Source: Nodosilinea sp. FACHB-141 | Lineage (GTDB): Bacteria > Cyanobacteriota > Cyanobacteriia > Phormidesmidales > Phormidesmidaceae | Length of the DNA stretch: 64,000 nucleotides | NCBI RefSeq assembly: GCF_014696135.1 | Contig: NZ_JACJPP010000020.1 | Location: 124,001 to 188,000, forward strand | Direction: 5' to 3' | In this document: positions 42,896-51,559 of the stretch, piece by piece | Numbering within the stretch: position 1 is the first letter of the stretch | Layout: each line of letters starts with the position of its first letter | Program-made: the position numbers and the translations under genes | Notes under the pieces: model-generated | Seen by the model: the letters and a program-made list of their open reading frames with translations, nothing else | Database searches by the model: none | Told to the model about the DNA's origin: nothing

Positions 42896-44070
42896 GGGCG
42901 TTTGGTTGTGGTGAGGAGGAGGGCGAGGGTGCCGGCGATGAGGCCCCAGAAGGCGGAGCCGATGCCGAGGAGGGTGATGCCGGAGGCGGTGACGAGGAAG
43001 GTGATCAGGGCGGGTTCGCGATCGCTTTCGTTGCGTAGGGCGGTGAAGAGGCCGTTGCCGATGGTGCCGAGCAGGGCTAATCCGGCGATCGCCAGCACCA
43101 ATTCTTTAGGGAAAGCGGCAAAGACGGCGGCAACGGTGGCACCAAAAAAGCCAATGAGGAGGTAGAAGAAACCAGCAGCGATCGCCGCTACATACCGCTT
43201 GTCAGGGTCTTCGTGGGCTTCGCGTCCCATGCAGATGGCGGCGGTGATGGCAGCCAGGTTGAGGGCAAAGCCGCCAAAGGGCGCCAAGACTACGTTAGCG
43301 GCTCCCGTCCAACCAATGATCGGTGAGATCGGCACGGAGGAATAGCCGGAGGCTTGTAGGACGGCGACACCCGGCACGTTCTGCGAGGCCATGGTGACCA
43401 TAAACAGCGGCAGGGCGACGCCTATCAGGGCACTCAGGGAAAACTGGGGAGCGATCAAAACGGGGTGGGCTAGTTGCAGAGTGACGGTGTCGAACTGGAT
43501 CAGGTTTTGCAGGGCGGCGATCGCAATCCCCACTGATAACGCGCCCACCACGGCATAGCGGGGCTTTAGGCGGCGCATTATCAGGTAGGTGCAAAACATG
43601 GCGAAGGTCATCGCAAACTGGGTCTGCATGGCCGTAAACACATCCAGCCCAAAGCGCAGCAGCACCCCAGCCAGCATGCCCGCTGCCAGCGACAGGGGGA
43701 TGCGGCTCATCAGCCGCTCGAACCAGCCGGTGAACCCGGCTAGGGTAATCAGCACCCCAGAGATTAGAAAGGCCCCGATGGCTTCGGCCATGGGCACCCC
43801 TGCTGCGGAGGTGATCAGCAAGGCAGCGCCGGGGGTAGACCAGGCGGTGACGATAGGAGCGCGGTAGCGCAGGGAAAGGCCAATGCAGGTGAGGCCCATG
43901 CCTAGGCCCAAAGCCCACATCCAGGAGGCGATTTCTTCTGGAGTCGCATTCAACGCCTGGGCGGCCTGGAACACAATTACGGCTGAGCTGGTGAACCCCA
44001 CCAGCACGGTGACGAAACCCGCGATGATCGCGGAGAAAGAGACGTCGTTGACTATGCCTTTAACGGCCAT
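42892..44070 (-). CDS. benE: BenE-family benzoate/H+ symporter-like permease
   Basis: This is a 392-residue permease with about 12 membrane helices. It matches the BenE family: FSAIIAGFVTVLVGFTSSAV at the N-terminus, PIVTAWSTPGAALLITSAAG, and later MVTMASQNVPGVAVLQASGY and PFGGFALNLAAITAAICMG. BenE imports benzoate with protons in proteobacteria; the cyanobacterial substrate is untested. It is in the cytoplasmic membrane. It ends convergently with the nuclease gene. An AraC regulator gene lies 140 bases upstream on the same strand and may control it (inference). Confidence 0.85.
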   Translation of the reverse strand: MAVKGIVNDVSFSAIIAGFVTVLVGFTSSAVIVFQAAQALNATPEEIASWMWALGLGMGLTCIGLSLRYRAPIVTAWSTPGAALLITSAAGVPMAEAIGAFLISGVLITLAGFTGWFERLMSRIPLSLAAGMLAGVLLRFGLDVFTAMQTQFAMTFAMFCTYLIMRRLKPRYAVVGALSVGIAIAALQNLIQFDTVTLQLAHPVLIAPQFSLSALIGVALPLFMVTMASQNVPGVAVLQASGYSSVPISPIIGWTGAANVVLAPFGGFALNLAAITAAICMGREAHEDPDKRYVAAIAAGFFYLLIGFFGATVAAVFAAFPKELVLAIAGLALLGTIGNGLFTALRNESDREPALITFLVTASGITLLGIGSAFWGLIAGTLALLLTTTKRP

Positions 44071-44123
44071 ATTTCTTGCCCAAAGGTAGATCTTTCGCCG
44101 AATTCTGTTTGCTATTCTTGTGT

Positions 44124-44155
44124 TTGTAGGGGTGCAGCGAGCTGTGCCCCTACAA
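44124..44155. repeat. Palindromic repeat, TTGTAGGGG type
   Basis: TTGTAGGGG (44124-44132) and CCCCTACAA (44147-44155) form an inverted repeat with an inner CAGC/GCTG pair. It sits between benE and the AraC gene and resembles the palindrome at 23240. Confidence 0.5.
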
Positions 44156-44211
44156 GGTATTTACCCAAACTGAAGCTTTGAATTCGGCTGACCTGACCAG
44201 GCTACCGAGGC

Positions 44212-45054
44212 TCAGGAGCTGTAGTCTTGGACAAAATTGCCCTGGCGGTATTGGCCGGGGGTGACGCCAAAGGCTTGCTTAAAGGTGCGATTGAGGTGGC
44301 TTTGGTCATAGAAGCCGTGGGCGATCGCAACATCAACAATTGATTGGTCGCTGTGGAGCGATTGCTTGGCCTGCATAAGCTGCCAGTGGCGCTGATAGCT
44401 GTGCGGAGGCAAACCCACCTGCTGCCGAAAGCTGCGAATTAAGTAGTAGGGGCTGAGGCCTACTTGCTGGGCCAGAGTTTCGATGGAAATCGATTCGGCG
44501 TAGTGGGCTTTGAGGTAGGTTTGCGCTTGGGCGATGGCGCTGCTTTTGGGCTTTGGCCGCTGCCACCGGTGCTGTCTGTCGCCGTAGCGATCGATTAAAT
44601 AGGCCATCAGCTCCAGCAGCAGAGAGTCTCGCTCGAGCTGAGGCGTGGGCTGGCTAAGGGCGACAAATAATCGGCTAAACATCGCCTGCCCAACGGCATC
44701 GGGGCTGTTCTGTAGGGCGATCGCAAAGTAGGGCAGCCCTGGCCACTCTAGCTGAGCCAAAATTTGCTGCATCTTTGGCACGCTGATGTAGAGGTTGCGA
44801 AAGCTCCATCCGGCCTCAGCCTGCACCTGCCCGGTGTGCACTTCGCCTGGATGGATCAGCTTAAAACTGCTGGGGTTGGCATAGTGGTGACCCCCCCGGT
44901 AGAAAAAGCCGCCCAGGCCCGCATAGGTGAAGCCAATTGTGTAGGCCTCGTGCATGTGCTTAGCAAAGGTGTGGCGGTAGAGCTGGGCATTGAACAGCTC
45001 AATGCCAGGCAGGTTGGACTGCCACAGTTGGGCAAAATCTGTTTCTGCGGCCAT
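44212..45054 (-). CDS. AraC-family transcriptional regulator
   Basis: This 280-residue regulator has an N-terminal cupin-type ligand domain (about 1-170, with FAKHMHEAYTIGFTYAGLGG and FKLIHPGEVHTGQ), of the type found next to transporters. The C-terminal AraC double helix-turn-helix follows (about 180-275), with IETLAQQVGLSPYYLIRSFR and VDVAIAHGFYDQSHLNRTFK then FGVTPGQYR. It should bind a small ligand and activate a neighbouring gene, most simply benE downstream on the same strand. Confidence 0.85.
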   Translation of the reverse strand: MAAETDFAQLWQSNLPGIELFNAQLYRHTFAKHMHEAYTIGFTYAGLGGFFYRGGHHYANPSSFKLIHPGEVHTGQVQAEAGWSFRNLYISVPKMQQILAQLEWPGLPYFAIALQNSPDAVGQAMFSRLFVALSQPTPQLERDSLLLELMAYLIDRYGDRQHRWQRPKPKSSAIAQAQTYLKAHYAESISIETLAQQVGLSPYYLIRSFRQQVGLPPHSYQRHWQLMQAKQSLHSDQSIVDVAIAHGFYDQSHLNRTFKQAFGVTPGQYRQGNFVQDYSS

Positions 45055-45411
45055 GACAATTTTTAGGGGGCAGGCTTCTCTATTTAAGCGCAGCGGCGAT
45101 ACTGCTCTTTGCCCTTTGCCCTCTCCCCAAACCCCTCTCCCAATTTGGGAGAGGGGCTTTGAGCTTTGTGATTGTTTGCGGGTTCTACTCTATTGCACTC
45201 GATGACATCTGCGATCGCAGGGGTGATTCCGACTGCGTAGGTGGTGGCAAATGCCGTATGCCCCTATAAAGGGACGCTTCAAGAAAAAAGCGATGGCTGA
45301 ATTGCCATCGCTATTCCTGGAGTTTAAGAAGCTGCTCTTGTCCTCTTTGTAGGGTGCAGGGATCAACAGGTGTCTAATACCATGACGGGATCCCCAATCG
45401 GTTGTTTCGCC
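45055..45411. other. Intergenic region with palindromic repeat
   Basis: CCCCTCTCCCAA (45132-45143) and TTGGGAGAGGGG (45145-45156) form a perfect palindrome around one base, a solitary copy of the CTCTCCC/GGGAGAG repeat family seen at 49176-49921. The remainder shows no gene. Confidence 0.55.
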
Positions 45412-48400
45412 CTATTGCCCTTGAATCAGCTGGGTAGCGTGGACTTCGCCCAGGATGCGCTCGATGCCGCTGACTTTGAGGGTGCCTGCGTCTTCGAGGT
45501 TGGGGGCGGTGAGCCGCATGCCCTGTGACATGGGGACGGTGTACTGGCTGCGGAGGGGTTTGTCGTTGACGCGCCCTTCGTAGGTGATGGTGGCGTTAAA
45601 AGGGGCACCGTTGGAGACCACATCCATGGTGTTGAGACCGGGTTGGAGGTTAATTTTCAGCTCCTGGTTGGCCTCGGCGGGCACGTTCTCGACGGTGACT
45701 TTGACGAAGTCGCGCCCGGCCCCCAGCTTAGAAACCGCCGATAGGGTATAGGCGTTGGCGTTTTGGGCTACGACTTTGAACTCGTTGTCGACGGTTTGCA
45801 GACGATTGGCCGACATGGTGAGCCGATCATTGGCGCGAATTGCGCCTCCCACCTGCAGCGCCTGGAGAGGACGCTTTGAGTAATACTGCAACCGGCCAGC
45901 GCTAACCCCGCGCAGGGTGTGCACCCAGCTATCCAGGTCGGTGGGCTGCTGGTTGCGCTGGATTGCATCGAGAATGGCGCGATCGCGGAATCGAGCTCCC
46001 CCCAAATTCACATTCAGGTTGGGGTTGACGTTGGCAGATAGCGTCGGACCCAGGTTGCGGCGCAGGTTGGCATTGATGCCCAGGTTGCTGACATTGTTGA
46101 GCTGCACTGAATCGAGCAGCACGTTGTCGAGGGGGATAAAGCGCGATCGCTTCGGTCGCATGCCCAGCAGCAGCTCGCCTTTGATCGGGTTGTTACCCGA
46201 GAAGCCGGGGAAGGGCACAAACTTGCCGGCCAGGTTCTCGACCTTGCGGGAGGTGTCTTTAAAGGCGTTGAGGTTGTTGCCGTTTTCGTCGGTAAGGCTG
46301 AGGGTTTCGGCGCTGTCGCCCAAAATCAGCACCACGCCACTCAGCAGCAGCATAATCGCATCCCACACCGGGGTGCGCTGGCGGTGGTTGAGCACCGAGA
46401 AGGGCATGTAGTGCAGGCGGCCACCGCTCCACTCGCCGCCTTCGTAGACGCGGCCATTCTCATAGCGGAAGGTGTTGCGGGCCGGGTCGATGACAATGCG
46501 CTGGACGCTGCTGGCCGAGTTGGGGTCAAACACATCGATCTGCATTTCGCTGCCGGTGTTGCGCCAGGCGATGGGCATTATGCAGTGGGGCGCGCCGGTA
46601 AAGTCGTAGTTTTGCGATAGGCAGATCACCGGGTTGAGGCCCCGATTGTGGGCATCCCAGGTGTCGTTAAAGACGCTAACCGGGTTGTGGGTTTTGCCGC
46701 TGAGAAACTGGCCTACAAACCACCAGATGGCATCGGCCCCTACTTGGTAGGTTTGGCGCACGTTAAAGTCATTCTCGACCTCGGCCCAGTTGCCAAAGCG
46801 GTTGAGGGGGCGGCTGAGGCGGCTCATGTCTTTGTAGGCGTAGATGGCCTCGGTGGCCATGCCAAAGCAGTTGCCCCCGGCGGCGACGCCCTTGACCACC
46901 AGCTCGTAGAACAGCGCCTTGAGGCCATCGTCGATCAGGCCAAAGTCAAACTCCCAGTCGGGGTCAACATCGCCAAAGGCCGCGGCGTATTCGCGAAAAT
47001 CGACGGTGGGGGTGCCCTGGTTGATTGTTGAGAAGAAGTCGAGGGGCGTATTGGCTCCCAGTTGGGGCTTAATCGACCAGTCCATAAAGTTCATCCAGGG
47101 GCCAAAGTTGCTGGCCCTGAAAATGCCGTTGGCGTTGTCGCGCAGGCCCCAGGCGTTGCGAATGTTGAGGTCTTTAGTAAAGCGACCCAGCAAGTCATCG
47201 TCGCCGCCGAACAGGTTACCCGAGTCGCACTCCCAAATTTCGACCTGGAACTGCACGTTGAGGTTGGGGTCGCCGGGCAGCACAGCGTAGGGCACGTTGA
47301 AGTTGACGTCTTTGATGTTGGCGCTGCTGAAGTGCTTGTCGCCCTCGGGCAGTTTTTTGTCGTAAACGCGGTGGCCATTCACCGAGATGGCAATGCGGCA
47401 ATAGAGGTCGTTTTGGCCATCGACATCGAGAAAGTCGCGGTCTTCTTCTTTGGTGTCGACTCGGCCAATAAAGAACCGGAAGGGGTAGCAGACGTGGAGC
47501 TGGCCGTTAAACCAGAGAATGCTGCCCTGCTGGAAGGTGTTGTAGCGGGCGGGGCCAGACACACCGGGAATGTCTTCTTCTGAACTGGTGGGGAAGCCCA
47601 GCGCCCCCTGGGGGCCGCCGACTTCGAGGTATTTGCGGCGGATGTCGCCGTAGATGATGTGGGCGCCGGTGGCTCCGCTCCAGTAGATCGTGCAGCTCTC
47701 AAAGTGGCTGACTTTGCCGATTACCTGACTGTCGCGGCGCACGTCGCTCTCGTGGCTGACGGGGAAGCCCCAGCGGCTGACGCCCCCGGTGGCGTCATAC
47801 TTGCCGAGGATGGAGCCGTGCACCTCAAAGGCGTTGGAGGCCCCGCTGCGATAATACATGCGCCCCCCCTGAAACTGCTGCATAACGCCGCCGGGGATGG
47901 CGGTTTGAGCGGCGGTGGGCAAACCGATCGCACTGCCACCTTCGCCCAGCATTTCGTAGTCGAGGTAGAGGCGACCGAGGACGGGCACCGCGCCGGTCTG
48001 GGGCGACCAGTAAATGCAGCCTTGGGCAAAGACGCTCTTGCGTGACCCGGCCCGACGACCGTTGATCTCGTCGCTGGCCGGGGCACCGAGGCTGCGGCGC
48101 AGGTTTGAGTCGCCTTGGTAGAGGGCGTAGATAGAGCCATGCATTTCAAAGGCGACACCGTGGATTTCGGTGTAGGAAATCAGACCGCCCTCAAAGGGCT
48201 GCACGTAGCTGGAGATGGCGGTGTCGAAGTAAAAATCTGAGATTTTATTGCCCAGGTTGAGCGTGGGCCGAATCGCGTTGTGCTTGTGGGTGAGAAACCA
48301 CTCGGGGGTGGAGCGCTTGGCATCGAGGGCGGTTTCGAGGTCGGCCGGAATGTCGCTGTAGATTTGCACGGCGGCGATGTCGCCCTTGAAGGGCCAGCGC

Positions 48401-48957
48401 AGGCCATCGACCCAGGAGCCAATCCACAGTTTGTCGCCGCTGCCCGCGTTGAGGCCACCGTTGGGGAAAGCGGTGACGGCGAGGACGGTGTCATCGACCA
48501 TGAGGGCGAGGGTGTCGAGGTCGTAGACGAGGCTGACGACGTACCAGGTGTTGAAGGTGAGAGCGACACGGTTGGTGGTGTGGGCGATCGCCCAGTCGAC
48601 TCGGCTATTGGCCACGGCAACGACTAGGTTGAAGCAATCGTCAGTGCTGCCGGGCTCTAAAAACATGGCAAAGGGTAGGGCGGTGCATTCAACCAGGTTT
48701 TGCCGGGTGGTGACGGGACCGTTGGCCAAAAAGGCGACGCGAATGCAGAACCGGTTGGGGGTGATGGCCCCCGGTGACAGGGTGGTTTGAATGGAGGCCC
48801 CGGTGTCGAAGTGGAGGGCTTTGTCGAGGGTGCCGAGGGCGGTTGCGCCGGGTCCGGCAGCTTCGGTGCAGTTGGTGAGGATGGCGGGCAGGGTGCCGTC
48901 GGGGTTGGTGAGGGTGGTGGCGCTGGCGAGGGAGTAGTTGACGACGAGATCGGCCAT
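45412..48957 (-). CDS. Large multidomain protein: LamG-like, four LGFP repeats, papain-like Cys/His domain
   Basis: This protein has 1181 residues. A LamG/concanavalin-like domain occupies about 40-205. Four LGFP-type repeats follow, with signature at SLGAP (289), IGLPT (344), WGFPV (396) and LGFPT (453), about 54 residues apart, each with a G-x-I/M-Y-W/Y segment. Residues 490-600 look like a beta-sandwich (C2-like). Then GGNCFGMATEA (Cys697), APHCIMPIAW (His791) and IDVFDPN (Asp808/811) give a papain-like Cys-His-Asp arrangement. The last 300 residues are unassigned. No signal peptide is visible. LGFP repeats are best known in actinobacterial wall proteins. AGGAG precedes the ATG. A surface-acting peptidase or transglutaminase-like enzyme is an inference. 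Confidence 0.75.
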   Translation of the reverse strand: MADLVVNYSLASATTLTNPDGTLPAILTNCTEAAGPGATALGTLDKALHFDTGASIQTTLSPGAITPNRFCIRVAFLANGPVTTRQNLVECTALPFAMFLEPGSTDDCFNLVVAVANSRVDWAIAHTTNRVALTFNTWYVVSLVYDLDTLALMVDDTVLAVTAFPNGGLNAGSGDKLWIGSWVDGLRWPFKGDIAAVQIYSDIPADLETALDAKRSTPEWFLTHKHNAIRPTLNLGNKISDFYFDTAISSYVQPFEGGLISYTEIHGVAFEMHGSIYALYQGDSNLRRSLGAPASDEINGRRAGSRKSVFAQGCIYWSPQTGAVPVLGRLYLDYEMLGEGGSAIGLPTAAQTAIPGGVMQQFQGGRMYYRSGASNAFEVHGSILGKYDATGGVSRWGFPVSHESDVRRDSQVIGKVSHFESCTIYWSGATGAHIIYGDIRRKYLEVGGPQGALGFPTSSEEDIPGVSGPARYNTFQQGSILWFNGQLHVCYPFRFFIGRVDTKEEDRDFLDVDGQNDLYCRIAISVNGHRVYDKKLPEGDKHFSSANIKDVNFNVPYAVLPGDPNLNVQFQVEIWECDSGNLFGGDDDLLGRFTKDLNIRNAWGLRDNANGIFRASNFGPWMNFMDWSIKPQLGANTPLDFFSTINQGTPTVDFREYAAAFGDVDPDWEFDFGLIDDGLKALFYELVVKGVAAGGNCFGMATEAIYAYKDMSRLSRPLNRFGNWAEVENDFNVRQTYQVGADAIWWFVGQFLSGKTHNPVSVFNDTWDAHNRGLNPVICLSQNYDFTGAPHCIMPIAWRNTGSEMQIDVFDPNSASSVQRIVIDPARNTFRYENGRVYEGGEWSGGRLHYMPFSVLNHRQRTPVWDAIMLLLSGVVLILGDSAETLSLTDENGNNLNAFKDTSRKVENLAGKFVPFPGFSGNNPIKGELLLGMRPKRSRFIPLDNVLLDSVQLNNVSNLGINANLRRNLGPTLSANVNPNLNVNLGGARFRDRAILDAIQRNQQPTDLDSWVHTLRGVSAGRLQYYSKRPLQALQVGGAIRANDRLTMSANRLQTVDNEFKVVAQNANAYTLSAVSKLGAGRDFVKVTVENVPAEANQELKINLQPGLNTMDVVSNGAPFNATITYEGRVNDKPLRSQYTVPMSQGMRLTAPNLEDAGTLKVSGIERILGEVHATQLIQGQ

Positions 48958-49143
48958 GGAAAAATCTCCTTGGGTTGGCAGGTTCCCCGAGGGCTTTCGC
49001 TGAGGGGAGAGGGGGAGAGCCGTTGGGGTGGGCTAGGGTTGTAGATGCAGAAATGCTGGGCTAAGGCTGCCCTCAAGCAGGGAATGATGCGCTTCTCTGC
49101 AGCATTTCATGACAAAATCCTAGGCTCTGCGGAGGAGCGTTGC

Positions 49144-49163
49144 TATTACCCGCGCGGGTAATA
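49144..49163. promoter_or_regulatory. 20-base perfect palindrome
   Basis: TATTACCCGCGCGGGTAATA is self-complementary over all 20 bases. It lies 187 bases upstream of the large LamG/LGFP gene, whose promoter it could control, and does not belong to the nearby CTCTCCC repeats. A TetR-like operator is possible, though no such regulator is next to it. Confidence 0.4.
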
Positions 49164-49224
49164 TTGGGCGGCCTTCTCCCTAAATTTCTCTCCCGAGGTG
49201 GGAGAGGGACTTTGAAGGGCTCTT

Positions 49225-49357
49225 ACTCCCCTTCCTCCCAGCTTGGGAGGAAGGGGCTGGGGGATGGAGGGCGAGGTTGGCGGAAGGGAACTTGTTCTAT
49301 GCCGCGATCGACCCTCTCCCTAAATCCCTCTCCCAACCTGGGAGAGGGACTTTGAAG
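49225..49357. repeat. Composite palindromic repeat B-A, left copy
   Basis: Unit B is CCCCTTCCTCCCA...TGGGAGGAAGGGG followed by GCTGGGGGATGGAGGGCGAG and GTTGGCGG. Unit A is CCCTCTCCCAA...TGGGAGAGGGACTTTGAAG. A further A unit with CTCTCCCG stands before it at 49176-49219. The same B-A order and spacing recurs at 49793-49921 on the other side of the DUF559 gene in the same orientation. Confidence 0.7.
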
Positions 49358-49381
49358 TGCTCCCTTAGAGACTTTGAAGGG

Positions 49382-49768
49382 TTATGGCGATAGGGTTTTG
49401 ACAGCTCTGTCGATGTCTGTAAGTACTGTGGAACAGTCGTGTTCAACGGTGTCGGTTGTGAACCGCAGTACGGTGAGGCCGAGTTCTTCGAGTAGGGTTT
49501 GTCTTTGGCGATCGCGCTCTGCTCTGTGAGCATGGCTTGACCCATCGATCTCGATGACTAACTGTGCTTGAGAAATATAAAAATCAACCACGAATGGACC
49601 GATCGGCTGCTGACGGCGGACTTTGTAGCCCCGTTGTTTACGCCGCAGGTGTTGCCACAACAGATTTTCGGTAAAGGTTTGCTCTTGCCTAAGCTGGCGA
49701 GCGACTTCGACCATGCGGCGGCGCAGGTCTTCGGGAATTTGCCATCGCTCTGTCGGTTGGGCAGACAC
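49382..49768 (-). CDS. DUF559 endonuclease-like protein
   Basis: This is a 128-residue DUF559 (Vsr/very-short-patch-repair-like PD-(D/E)XK) domain protein. The motifs are FTENLLWQHLRRKQRGYKVR, QQPIGPFVVDFYISQAQLVI with the first acidic residue, and EIDGSSH, then RQRQTLLEELGLTVLRFTTD. The true start is uncertain. I choose the GTG at 49768, which gives just the domain. The frame stays open to a TTG at 49933, but that extension (GEEFRERENFSKG, then PSPSPFLPTWEEGEP) is a translation of palindromic repeats. The gene is bracketed by two direct composite repeats. It may be a nuclease that moves with, or acts on, these repeats (inference). Confidence 0.7.
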   Translation of the reverse strand: MSAQPTERWQIPEDLRRRMVEVARQLRQEQTFTENLLWQHLRRKQRGYKVRRQQPIGPFVVDFYISQAQLVIEIDGSSHAHRAERDRQRQTLLEELGLTVLRFTTDTVEHDCSTVLTDIDRAVKTLSP

Positions 49769-49792
49769 TTGAGGGACTTTGAGGGTGTCTGG

Positions 49793-49921
49793 CTCCCCTT
49801 CCTCCCAAGTTGGGAGGAAGGGGCTGGGGGATGGAGGGCGAGGTTGGCGGGAGGTGGCTTGCCCTTTGCTGAAGTTTTCCCTCTCTCTAAATTCCTCTCC
49901 CAGATTGGGAGAGGGACTTTG
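49793..49921. repeat. Composite palindromic repeat B-A, right copy
   Basis: Unit B (CTCCCCTTCCTCCCAAGTTG onward) is followed by GCTGGGGGATGGAGGGCGAG, nearly identical to the left copy over about 60 bases. Unit A is CTCTCCCAGATTGGGAGAGG followed by GACTTTGG. It lies just upstream of the DUF559 reading frame and partly within its possible N-terminal extension. Confidence 0.7.
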
Positions 49922-49968
49922 GCACCCTTCCAACCTTTACTGGGGCGAAGAAATTTGCTGCACCGTCC

Positions 49969-49986
49969 TGTAGTATGTATACTACA
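49969..49986. promoter_or_regulatory. Operator-like palindrome upstream of MFS gene
   Basis: TGTAGTAT and ATACTACA form a perfect 8-base inverted repeat around GT. It lies 190 bases before the MFS gene. A following stretch (49976-50137) reads as YYKSAIDALLDPQDPAQERF and onward to a stop without a start codon, perhaps the remains of a regulator that bound here. Confidence 0.35.
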
Positions 49987-50175
49987 AGTCAGCCATTGAT
50001 GCTTTATTAGATCCGCAAGACCCAGCTCAGGAGCGGTTTGATGCTACATCCAGGTTGATTACTTCAATACTCTTGGGCAAAGACCATCTGTCTCACCCCT
50101 TGTCTTACTCGAGCCACACTCAGACGCAGTTCTGACCAACACAATTTAGATCGTAGGTGGGGGGAGGAAGATTCA

Positions 50176-51507
50176 ATGAAACCCGTTTTCTATGTCATTT
50201 TGGCCAACTCATTGGTGGCGATTCTAACCAACACTTTGGTCTGGTTTGGAGTCACGTTTTGGGTTTACCTGCAAACCCGATCGGTGCTGGCGACCTCGGT
50301 GATGGCTGGCATATATCTGGTCACCGTCGCTGTTTCCGGCTTTTTCTTGGGTTCGCTGGTCGATCGCTACCGCAAAAAAAACGCCCTGCTGATTTCCAGC
50401 GTTGGTTCGCTGGTGATGTATGCGCTCGCCTACCTAATTTATGCATCTACGCCAGCGGCTGTTTTTGCCGATGCGTCTAGTGCCATGCTCTGGGGATTTA
50501 TTGTGTTGACGCTGATGGGGGCGATCGCAGGCAACCTGCGCACCATCGCTCTGCCAACTCTGGTCACGATACTGATTGCTGAAACGGAGCGCGACAAAGC
50601 CAACGGCCTAGTCGGCACTATCAATGGCGTGGCTTTTTTGGGGGCTTCTGTGGTCAGCGGGCTGGCGATCGGGTTTTTGGGCATGTATTGGATGCTGGTG
50701 ATGGCGATCGCGCTCACTGTCCTAACCATTCTTCATTTGTGCACTATTGCTATTCCTGAAAAGCGCATTGTTCAGACTGGGGCGAAAACTGATCACATCG
50801 ATATTCGAGGCACGATTCAGGTGATTCGTCTGGTGCCGGGTTTATTTGCGCTGATCTTCTTCAACTGCTTCAACAACTTTTTGGGCGGCGTCTTTATGTC
50901 GCTGATGGATGCCTACGGGCTGTCTCTGGTGTCGGTGCAGGTTTGGGGCATTGTGTGGGGCGTTTTGAGTTTGGGGTTTATTGTTGGCGGGCTGGGTGTG
51001 GCTCGATTTGGGTTGGGCAAAAGCCCGTTGCGCACCATGTTTTTATCCAACATTGTGATGTGGATAGTGGCGATGGGTTTCACAATTCAGCCGTCGATTA
51101 TTTTGCTGGCGGTTGGATTGTTGGTGTATTTGTGCTTGATTCCTGTGGTCGAAGCTTCAGAGCAGCTGATCTTGCAGACGATGATTCCGCTGGAGCGTCA
51201 GGGACGGGTGTTTGGCTTTGCCCAAAGTGTTGAGCAGGCGGCCTCTCCGCTCACGGCATTTATGATTGGGCCGATCGCCCAGTTTCTGTTTATTCCTTTT
51301 ATGACCACCGGGGCTGGGGTCGATTTGATTGGTCCCTGGTTTGGCACCGGCACCGATCGCGGCATTGCCCTGTTGTTCACCCTAACGGGCTGCGTGGGGC
51401 TGGTGGTGACGGTGCTGGCAATGCGATCGCGCGCCTACCGCAATCTGTCGGCAGATTATCAGCGGCGTTATGCCGAGACTGTTCAGCTTGAGGCTGGGAA
51501 TTTGTGA
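50176..51507 (+). CDS. MFS transporter
   Basis: This is a 443-residue permease with about 12 membrane helices. It has the cytoplasmic loop motif FLGSLVDRYRKKNALLISS (modified G-x3-D-R-x-x-R-R), and N-terminal VILANSLVAILTNTLVWFGV. It resembles the macrolide/enterobactin-type exporters of the MFS-3 group, but the substrate is not known. It acts in the cytoplasmic membrane. A strong GGAGGAAG ribosome site lies six bases before the ATG. A palindrome lies upstream. No operon partner is visible. Confidence 0.85.
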   Translation: MKPVFYVILANSLVAILTNTLVWFGVTFWVYLQTRSVLATSVMAGIYLVTVAVSGFFLGSLVDRYRKKNALLISSVGSLVMYALAYLIYASTPAAVFADASSAMLWGFIVLTLMGAIAGNLRTIALPTLVTILIAETERDKANGLVGTINGVAFLGASVVSGLAIGFLGMYWMLVMAIALTVLTILHLCTIAIPEKRIVQTGAKTDHIDIRGTIQVIRLVPGLFALIFFNCFNNFLGGVFMSLMDAYGLSLVSVQVWGIVWGVLSLGFIVGGLGVARFGLGKSPLRTMFLSNIVMWIVAMGFTIQPSIILLAVGLLVYLCLIPVVEASEQLILQTMIPLERQGRVFGFAQSVEQAASPLTAFMIGPIAQFLFIPFMTTGAGVDLIGPWFGTGTDRGIALLFTLTGCVGLVVTVLAMRSRAYRNLSADYQRRYAETVQLEAGNL

Positions 51508-51559
51508 TGAGACGTTCGCAAGTAATCTAGGGATCTCTTGTGAATTTGGGTTGCTCAGT

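Larger units (their letters stand above)
48958..49381. other. Intergenic region with palindrome and composite repeat
   Basis: It contains the promoter side of the 1181-residue protein gene, a GAAATGCTG/CAGCATTTC inverted pair (49050-49058, 49100-49108), the 20-base palindrome at 49144, and repeat units at 49176-49219, 49225-49288 and 49313-49357. No gene is seen. Confidence 0.5.

Noticed and set aside
49769-49933. N-terminal extension of the DUF559 frame
   Set aside because: Translation of the palindromic repeat with a TTG start and no properly spaced ribosome site; the domain is complete without it.
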